Origin: Mytilus trossulus
Lineage: Eukaryota; Mollusca; Bivalvia; Mytilida; Mytilidae
DNA length: 64,000 nt
NCBI RefSeq assembly: GCF_036588685.1
Contig: NC_086373.1
Location: forward strand, 1,922,001 to 1,986,000
Reading direction: 5' to 3'
Below are positions 57,701 to 64,000 of the stretch, piece after piece. The translations under genes and the position numbers were made by a program. Position 1 is the stretch's first letter, and each line of letters begins with the position of its first letter. The notes below the pieces were generated by a model. The model was not told the origin of the DNA. It saw nothing but the letters and a program-made list of their open reading frames with translations, and did not search any database.

Positions 57701-58605
57701 ATAGAAGCTTAATAGAGCAGGATGCCATCAAGTTCACATAAATGACTTGAAATTGGTTACTACACCCTAAAAGTCTAGCATTCAGAAGATAAACCTTCAC
57801 ATAAATGTATTTTATCTCAATATCTATGTCTACTCCTGCAAGACACATTTAGTTTGCATCAACGAGCCTAAGCAAATTATCAACCTTTTTTTGTAAACTT
57901 TAATGTAGTTAATAAAGGAGATGTGATATTATTGCAAGCTAGTTTAAATTAAATACTAAGATTTTCTTTCATTTTTATTTTGTTTGTCAAGTAGAAAATA
58001 TATTTCATTCCATTTTCTTTTGCATCACAATTAGCAAGTTAAAAAATTTTTAGGTTATTTGAAACCAAAATGACAAACGTTTATCATTTTTCTTAATCTT
58101 CTTTCAGAGATAAAGTTACAATATAACAATAGCATGTCAATATGCAATTTTTCCTGTCATCATAATTGAAAATATGTATTTCCATATCTTCAAATGAAAG
58201 TCATGTATTAATTATTAGATCAATGTCAACTACATCAGATACGATTCTACATAACATGATGTTACTAATTAACAACCAACTCGAGGCTAGATTAACTGTA
58301 CTAATTATCTACAAATTTATTGACTGCTATCTGATAATTTAAAGATGGTAGATTAATATCAATTTCAATATTTTTACCTGACCGGAAGGTATTTTATTCT
58401 TAGTTTTAATTGCAAAATCATAACGATAGCTAATTATGAAATTATCATCAATTACGATAATCTTACCTGGCTTGTGGCGACTATGTCTGCTGATTTTGAT
58501 TTTTCCTGCATTTCTTGCATATTAAAAAATCTGTCAACTTCAGTTTGTAGGACGCTCATGTAGTCATTCGACCCATCGCTTCCCTGTAAGTCCTCCTTTT
58601 TGTCC
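48600..58605 (-). CDS. grh: Grainyhead-like transcription factor (15 coding exons, 5' end missing)
   Basis: The exons are 58467-58605, 54704-55759, 54021-54169, 53569-53663, 53274-53338, 52796-52907, 52362-52459, 51911-51967, 51301-51475, 50826-50956, 50280-50326, 49961-50049, 49664-49749, 49184-49248 and 48600-48726. All have GT-AG introns and consistent phases, giving 829 residues up to the TAG. A Ser/Thr- and Gln-rich N-terminal region ([27 protein letters not shown]) precedes the CP2-type DNA-binding domain. Diagnostic strings there are [60 protein letters not shown] and [20 protein letters not shown]. The C-terminal ubiquitin-like dimerisation region is [20 protein letters not shown] through [15 protein letters not shown]. 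This is the grainyhead branch (epithelial differentiation and repair), not TFCP2. The initiating exon(s) lie upstream, perhaps outside the window. Confidence 0.93.
49184..49248 (-). CDS. grh: grainyhead exon (dimerisation domain)
   Basis: Encodes [20 protein letters not shown] and KG(split). 'EKY.....KI.K.YKKSKKG' is the family equivalent. Confidence 0.9.
49493..49642 (-). mobile_element. short inverted copy of the 46660-47145 element in a grainyhead intron
   Basis: Reads gaatgtgtccatagttcacg, gatgccccactcgcac, then cggacggacagacaag and cctctactatcgtaggtggg. It keeps both ends of the family but lacks the tandem core, so it is an internally deleted copy of about 150 bp. Confidence 0.65.
49664..49749 (-). 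CDS. grh: grainyhead exon (dimerisation domain start)
   Basis: Encodes [20 protein letters not shown] and PTLQGLLQA, aligned with the vertebrate 'RVLLYVR..DD.FDALMLK.PT..GL' region. Confidence 0.92.
49961..50049 (-). CDS. grh: grainyhead exon (linker with basic patch)
   Basis: Encodes [20 protein letters not shown] and [16 protein letters not shown] may be a second nuclear signal. Confidence 0.85.
50280..50326 (-). CDS. grh: grainyhead exon (47 bp)
   Basis: Encodes [15 protein letters not shown] with a split Ser codon at its end. Small but flanked by good sites (ttcag, gtaag) and frame-consistent. Confidence 0.8.
50420..50600 (+). repeat. dispersed mussel repeat, 'gatgtggtatgattgcc' family, in a grainyhead intron
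   Basis: Long copy: gatgtggtatgatttccaat through accgtacggctttcaac to ggccccgataagaca. Confidence 0.75.
50826..50956 (-). CDS. grh: grainyhead exon (linker)
   Basis: Encodes [20 protein letters not shown] through [18 protein letters not shown]. The 'PVLF.PV' string matches the linker after the DNA-binding domain in GRHL. Confidence 0.85.
51042..51190 (+). repeat. dispersed mussel repeat, 'gtttcgtctac' family, in a grainyhead intron
   Basis: Begins attatcaaaggtaccaggat, has cacgcgtttcgtctacataa and actcatcagtgacgctc, and ends near ggatccaaaattgcc. Confidence 0.75.
51301..51475 (-). CDS. grh: grainyhead exon (DNA-contact region)
   Basis: Encodes [40 protein letters not shown], then [18 protein letters not shown]. 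The [14 protein letters not shown] segment carries the arginines known to contact DNA in GRHL proteins. Confidence 0.93.
51911..51967 (-). CDS. grh: grainyhead exon (57 bp, CP2 domain)
   Basis: Nineteen codons, [19 protein letters not shown], phase 0 to 0. 'NCLSTDFSSQKGVKG' is nearly invariant in the family. Confidence 0.93.
52362..52459 (-). CDS. grh: grainyhead exon (CP2 domain)
   Basis: Encodes [20 protein letters not shown], then [13 protein letters not shown]; the 'IEEIAFNAVSFTWD' position of vertebrate GRHL is recognisable. Confidence 0.9.
52796..52907 (-). CDS. grh: grainyhead exon (CP2 domain)
   Basis: Encodes [20 protein letters not shown], then [17 protein letters not shown]. The 'FWHSRQH..KQRVLDI' core matches grainyhead proteins closely. 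Confidence 0.93.
53274..53338 (-). CDS. grh: grainyhead exon (CP2 domain)
   Basis: Encodes [20 protein letters not shown] and VK. It follows the preceding exon with a split Gly codon; '[12 protein letters not shown]' is a family hallmark. Confidence 0.92.
53569..53663 (-). CDS. grh: grainyhead exon (start of CP2 domain)
   Basis: Encodes [20 protein letters not shown] and [11 protein letters not shown], the strongly conserved opening of the grainyhead DNA-binding domain. Confidence 0.92.
54021..54169 (-). CDS. grh: grainyhead exon (nuclear-signal-like stretch)
   Basis: Begins [20 protein letters not shown], continues [20 protein letters not shown] and ends HPTIPK plus two bases of the next codon. 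KTGKRRKS could be a nuclear localisation signal. Confidence 0.88.
54704..55759 (-). CDS. grh: grainyhead large exon (activation-like region)
   Basis: 352 codons in phase 0, from [20 protein letters not shown] to SPTEQQNSL. Rich in Ser, Thr, Asn and Gln with a Q/H tract; low-complexity composition typical of a transactivation region. The open frame runs past both splice sites into intron, so the exon ends rest on the consensus sites (ttcag, gtaag). Confidence 0.88.
58467..58605 (-). CDS. grh: grainyhead exon (most upstream certain one)
   Basis: Encodes [20 protein letters not shown] and on to ADIVATSQ, ending CAG|gtaag. It starts with one base of a split codon, so at least one more coding exon must exist upstream. 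Confidence 0.75.
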
Positions 58606-60279
58606 CTGAAAAAAGTGTATGGTATTGTCACAGTTTTCTATACGGAAGTTTAAGCTCTACCACTTGACGATCACTTATAACATGCAATTGTACATGGTCT
58701 ACAGTGAGCATGCATAATACTACAATGTCTCATTTCAACCTCAGTAATCCTCTACATGAATACTACAATACATGATCAATATTTAATATTCATTTGACTA
58801 AAATCTCGACCTAGGCTATACTTTCAACATAAAAACTCCAGGCCAACAAGACACTTATGTGAAAATATTTAATATGACAACGATCTTAACTTCACAGTTT
58901 ATGACTTCACACTCGACTGGTACCAGGACTATACACGGGAAGTTTATATATAAGGTTTACTATAATTAACATAACATTCACCATTCAAATTTCTAATTCC
59001 TCAATTATCGCACTTTAAATCGGAAAGAAAAATATTGTATTTCGATTTTATTTGTGTCTAAAAAGTATAAAATGACCAATTAATGTAGGACGCGAAAAGA
59101 TTTATAAAGGGAATGTATTCTGAAGGCAGAGACGGTTTGTAAGTTTACCTAAGTGATGCATCATCACTCTTGTTCACTAAAGTATAGCATTTTTTTAATT
59201 GAAAGTAAATATAACTATTGATTTTCAATGCAATATCAAAAGCATCGATCACGCATGCTCTCGCTTGTCAATGTGGTGTGTGTACAGTGTATACAACATG
59301 TTAGTGAAATGGAAATAAAGTTCTACATCGGTCGCATTATACTAATGCGGTATGCCAAGAAGGTGGAGAAACAAATGTACAAGCTGCTAAAAAGATGCAA
59401 GCTCGTAGCGTATAACGATATATGCAAACGACCAAAATAAGCAACATATATCAAAATAATACTTATAATTCCAAGCACTACATAAGTGAAAAGACATGTT
59501 AAACAAATGATTTATTAGACCCATGACCTTGAAGATTAATATGGAAATTAAAAATAAAAATATAATGCCTTCCTAACTATATTTGTAGATTCTTTCATTC
59601 TACAGTTGTATTTCTGAACATATAGTCAAGCTTTAAATGTCTTGAAATATGTACGAACTGCACAAACCTTCCTTGCACTTGTTTTTTTCAATGTTTAACA
59701 TGTTTCATGTGAAGAGAGGTGTAATTCTTTCCAAACTTATTATTTCGGTGATTATCTTGATCTTGGTGTTAAAAATTGAATAAAATTGAGAATGGAAATG
59801 GGTAATGTGTCAAAAGGACACAACCCGATCATAGAAAAAAAACAACAACAGAAGGTCACTTACAGGTCTTGAAGTTTTGCATTGAAAATAATAATTTTTT
59901 TAAAACATGTTGCATTGCTATTTTCTGTTTGCTTCTACACGTTGTCGACTATACCTTGTACAAACTATCATTTAAAATAGATGAAATTCAATTCTTATTT
60001 GACAGGGTCACTCAACTTTAAACATCTTTTAAATATATATAATACAGGATATCAAATTTGATCTTGACAAACTGTTTATTTATTCAGGAATATGTATCAT
60101 ATATGTGACCTCCTGTTAAATGTGTCCGAGTCTTTGTTAATGAAAATCATATGAAAGAAGAGAATTATCAAGTCTTGTCCAAAAGCTGCTTAATTTTACA
60201 AACTTTACTATATTTTAGTTAAAATGACTCTGGCTAACTGGAAATGAATTCCACACAGTAGAAGTGACTAATATAAAAA
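58606..60279. other. sequence upstream of the last certain grainyhead exon
   Basis: Probably intron or 5' flank of grainyhead. Apart from the possible microexon at 59149-59176, no coding sequence was recognised. A fragment 'aaaattgagaatggaaatgg' at about 59781 matches 14556. Confidence 0.5.
59149..59176 (-). CDS. grh: possible 28-bp upstream grainyhead microexon
   Basis: Between tttag and gtaaac on the minus strand lie 28 bp. They read ..NKSDDASL and join the next exon in the correct phase to give NKSDDASLRDKKED. The composition fits, but the polypyrimidine tract is poor and a match of this length could be chance. Confidence 0.3.
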
Positions 60280-60610
60280 CAGGAGATGTGGTATGATTGC
60301 CAATGAAACAACTCTTCACAAATGACACAGACATTAACAACTATAGCTCACCGTACGTCCTTTAACAATGAACAAAGCACACGCCGCTTAGTCAGATATA
60401 AAAGGCCCCGAAATGACAAATGTTAAACAATTCAAACGAGAAAAACTAACGACCTAGAATAATGAATAAAAAACAAATATGTAACACAGACACAAACGAC
60501 AACCACTGTATAACAGGCTCATGATTTTGGACAGGCACATACAGAATATGGCGATGTGAAACAATTACGAAGGCGCCTCCAATACATTAGACTAAGTTGT
60601 TCCTAACTTG
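60280..60610 (+). repeat. dispersed mussel repeats
   Basis: aggagatgtggtatgattgc opens a copy of the 'gatgtggtatgattgcc' family that runs on to ggccccgaaatgacaaatg. It is followed by acgacaaccactgtataaca, the continuation seen at 33526. A fragment of the other family (cgtacaaaattataagcctg) lies at about 60653. Confidence 0.65.
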
Positions 60611-60889
60611 GCTTTCCTATATATGGATATGATTCGAATCTGAAATCTTTGGCGTACAAAATTATAAGCCTGGTAACTTTGATGACCCCTTTTAATCAAA
60701 ATATTAACCCTGGACAAAGTCCGGTTTACAATATGAGAAAAAAAAACATAATAAATATACTTTTAGATCTTGAATAAAGATTAGCTCATATTTCATAAAA
60801 AAAAAAAAATCTTCAGATTATTGACTTAGTTGAAAGATGTATAAAAAATTAAAAAGTGAAAAAAAGTTTAACCAACATGTATGTGTTCC

Positions 60890-61290
60890 GTAAACCACCC
60901 ATAGACAAGATGGAAACTCACCACCCACACATAAAAAGATGGGAAATAACCACCAAAACAAAGAAAGATGGAACATAACCACCAAAACAAAGAAAGATTA
61001 GAAAATAACCAGTGTTCACAAAAACATTGAAAGATGGAAAATAACCAACAAAACAAAGATAGATGGGAAACACCCACCAAAACATAGAAAGATGGAAAAT
61101 AACCACCAAAATATAGAAAGATGGAAGATTAGAAAACAACAACACACACAACCACAGCCTGGATAGATAAAATAACCACCAAAACATACAACGATTGAAA
61201 CATGTGCGAGTGCAGTATACCTCCAAAAACATAGGAAGATGGAAACATGTGTTTGTCCAGTAAACCATCTAGACATAAAAAGATGAAAAA
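60890..61290. repeat. about 30-bp minisatellite
   Basis: Imperfect copies of aaaacatagaaagatggaaa plus ataaccacc, more diverged toward both ends. Minus-strand frames over it (FGGYFPSFYV...) are by-products. Confidence 0.8.
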
Positions 61291-61978
61291 TAACTTTTCA
61301 TATACTTGTCAAACTTTGAATTCTCGATTTTATTTTGAAAAAAAAATAATTTTATGCATCGACATTTCTATATAAATTCAACTTCTTAATTGAATATTAG
61401 ACAGTACATAACACAACTGTTGCAGACGACTAGCACGACTGGTTAAACATTTCACACTTGCCTTCTATAATTCCGATGTAGACATATCAAGTAGAATACC
61501 GGTCATAATTTTAAGTTCTTATATCGTGGCTAAAAGCAACAACATGAAATGAATCTTTCCTATTTTTCGCTGTTGTGTGTCTTATCCTTAATCAACGTGA
61601 GCATCACATTCGCCTATATGACTAACATTACTAATGGTATATTCAGCGAATATAAAAGGTGCACTAGTGCATTCAAGAAGATAAATATATGATCAGAATT
61701 GATATATATATATAGTTCATATTCAAATGGTAAAGATCTCGTATTCTTCTGCTTCGTCATCACATCTTGTATAAGATGATTTATATTGTAATTTAAATGT
61801 TACATAATAATTTTGAAATATTTGCATAATTTTGATTTGAAACATGTCTTTGTATTATATATTATAAGAGGTTTGGTAACCTTATAGAAATATATAGACT
61901 ATTTTCACATTTGGCAATAGAAATTGTTAAAATGTATTATGTTTTCATCATTCAGTTACGTATCTTCAAGGTGTCATG
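61291..61978. other. non-coding AT-rich stretch
   Basis: Nothing recognised between the two minisatellites. Confidence 0.5.
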
Positions 61979-62692
61979 TATGGAACGCCATAGCTGTCTT
62001 ATGTGTCTTTTTTTATTGCTTTTTTATTATAAGATGGTGCTTTTCTATTATAAGATGGTGCTTTTCTATTATAAGATGGTACTTTTCTATTATAAGATGG
62101 TGCTTTTCTATTATAAGATGGTGCTTTTCTATTATAAGATGGTGGTTTTCTATTATAAGATGGTGCTCTTCTATTATAAGATGGTGGTTTTCTATTATAA
62201 GATGGTGCTCTTCTATTATAAGATGGTGGTTTTCTATTATAAGATGGTGGTTTTCTATTATAAGATGGTGGTTTTCTATTATACGAAGGTGGTTTTCTAT
62301 TATAAGATGGTGGTTTTCTATTATAAGATGGTGCTTTTCTATTATAAGATGGTGGTTTTCTATTATAAGATGGTGCTTTTCTATTATACGAAGGTGCTTT
62401 TCTATTATAAGATGGTGGTTTTCTATTATAAGATGGTGGTTTTCTATTATACGAAGGTGGTTTTCTATTATATGGTGCTTTTTTATTTTAAGGTGGTTTT
62501 CTATTATAAGGTGCTTTTTTATTATAAGATGCTTTTCTATTATAAGGTGCTTTTTTTATTATAAGGTGCTTTTTTATTATGTGATGGTGGTTCCCGTGAT
62601 TAACCGGAAGTGTGGGCTATGGAACGCCATAGCTGTCTTCTGTGTCTTTTTTATTGCTTTTCTATTATAAGATGGTGGTTTTCTATTATAAG
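61979..62692 (+). repeat. 21-bp minisatellite flanked by direct repeats
   Basis: About 25-30 copies of agatggtgcttttctattat plus a. The array is bordered on the left by tatggaacgccatagctgtc and ttatgtgtctttt (61979 on), and on the right by a near-identical copy at about 62618-62660 followed by two more units. Since 21 is a multiple of three, frames stay open (FYYKMVL..., FSIIRWW...) without being genes. Confidence 0.9.
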
Positions 62693-62990
62693 ACATGCCT
62701 GTGTTGCTATTCAAGAATATGGTTACGAGTTGAAAATATACGGACAACTAAATGGCAAAAAAGACCACAAGACAAACATCATATTGAAACATAAAGACCG
62801 ATCAACACTAATCACAGACCATAATAATCTGAAATGACCTCATGTGCTCCAGAACGGTAAGCAAATACTGGTCCCCATGTGGCACCCGTCGTGTTGTCAT
62901 GTAAGTTCAAACACAATGATGAGTCTATTAACATTCGAGGAAAATTGGTCGGGGTTCTGGTAACGATAATTTGGACATATCCGTCCTTAT
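62693..62990 (+). repeat. dispersed mussel repeat, 'gtggcacccgtcgtgttg' family
   Basis: Includes actaaatggcaaaaaagacc, tcatgtgctccagaacgg and catgtggcacccgtcgtgtt. I recognise this order from other mussel sequences; only one copy is in this window. Confidence 0.45.
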
Positions 62991-64000
62991 CTGTAAAACA
63001 CAGATTTCATCATCAAATGTGCATATACACCATTAAAATTCGTCACATGTGAATATTCATCGTCAATTTCCTTTGCCAAATTTATGTTGATGTGTAGTGT
63101 CAGCTGAGTTTTATTTTTAAGGTTATAACTTATATTTGTTTTATTTGCTATCGGAAATATAGATAAACCTTAAACATGCGAAACATTACATAAATATAGG
63201 ATCCTTAGGGTGAAACCTTAGACCACAGTGTTTGGCTTAGTATTATGTAGGTAGTTTATACTAACTGCATGGTGCTTAATTTACCCTTATCTAAATGCTG
63301 ACATTCAACGTTATTTGGCACTGTTGCAGTGAGTTACGCTTCATGATCTTTATATGGTGACCCATATAGTTTTTATACATATTACAAGTAATATTTCTAC
63401 GAAGATAATAGTGTAAAATGGTTAAGATCTTAGTTCAGTCACAACTTTCTACAGCTAACAAACTTCAGTTAATTTTCACTACCTTCCATACTTACTTCCA
63501 ATGGGGAAGAATCTGTGTAAAACTACTGATGCATGTCTGTGCATTCTTCAATAACCATGACGATAACTTAATCTGCAGCTTTTATCAAGAAAACCAATGA
63601 ACCCCAACAAAAAGGTTATGGTCAATTGATAAAACTAATATGTTCACCTTGCATTTATTATACACCAAATATAACTTTCAACGTTACTGAAGAACCTAAG
63701 CAAGAACATTTAAAACGGACCTTTAATAATTTTTAAAAAGATGACAAGGTAAGAAGCCATTTACCATACCACTTTCACAGGCACTCACTCCTGTCAGAAG
63801 GACATGCACAACTTCAGTGCATCCATTCCATAGACAAAATATGATTGACTCGTCAACTCGTAACTGAAAAACTGACAAAACGAAGACAATACTTATGAGC
63901 ATAGCTTCATCAACTGATTTATATGCGTCATCACATGGAAGCTAAAATCGAAGCGTCCGTTGATTTTTTCATCAACTTCCATTAAACATTATTCCAGTTT
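62991..64000. other. non-coding right end of the window
   Basis: No gene recognised; only frames of 60 codons or fewer. It could hold 5' grainyhead intron or flank. Confidence 0.45.

Noticed and set aside
61911-62670. Two overlapping plus frames of 217 and 248 codons
   Set aside because: The 21-bp unit is a multiple of three, so frames stay open automatically. Two overlapping frames with no codon bias indicate non-coding repeat.

Overview
The window reads as nuclear DNA from a marine mussel (Mytilus or a close relative). It is AT-rich, its genes are split by small exons with GT-AG introns, and it carries many dispersed repeats that I recognise from mussel sequence: the 'caccagacgcgcgtttcgtctac / actcatcagtgacgctc' family, the 'agatgtggtatgattgcc' family, and a 'gtggcacccgtcgtgttg' repeat. 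The species is inferred from these repeats and from protein similarity, not from any marker gene. No bacterial or organellar features were seen.

Layout. (1) 468-15504, minus: a leucine-rich-repeat plus EF-hand gene of the LRRC74 type. Twelve coding exons are resolved and all junctions are phase-consistent; the last exon lies left of the window. (2) 15.9-19.4 kb: intergenic. (3) 19649-20518, minus: an intronless short CDC25 phosphatase. (4) 21.6-23.8 kb: a CATCGT/TTCGT-rich mosaic repeat with inverted arms. (5) 23870-25112: the 3' half of a non-LTR retrotransposon, abutting (6) 25113-29003, a young Ty3/Gypsy-like LTR element on the minus strand. Its single open Gag-protease-partial integrase frame has lost reverse transcriptase, RNase H and the integrase core. 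(7) 30.7-36.1 kb: tandem-repeat country, with a GAATGTT minisatellite with higher-order structure, a 31-bp array, and a 166-bp satellite enclosed by Helitron/Helentron-like ends. (8) 36619-37494, minus: a second intronless CDC25 copy, about 89% identical to the first, inside a 1.4-kb duplicated block. (9) 38.5-41.3 kb, plus: a longer but broken non-LTR element of the same broad family as (5). (10) 43.5-48 kb: minisatellites and a second repeat-cored element. (11) 48600-58605, minus: the 3' fifteen coding exons of a grainyhead (GRHL/CP2-family) transcription factor, covering the activation-like region, CP2 DNA-binding domain and C-terminal dimerisation domain; the 5' exons lie at or beyond the right edge. 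(12) 58.6-64 kb: probable upstream intron or flank with two more minisatellites.

The three host loci (LRRC74-like, CDC25, grainyhead) are unrelated and do not form a pathway. The window is mainly a record of repeat activity. The items most worth following up are the paired CDC25 retrogene-like copies, the gag-protease-only LTR element with nearly identical LTRs, and satellite arrays captured inside terminal structures that look like rolling-circle transposon ends. I saw no convincing wholly novel gene system.
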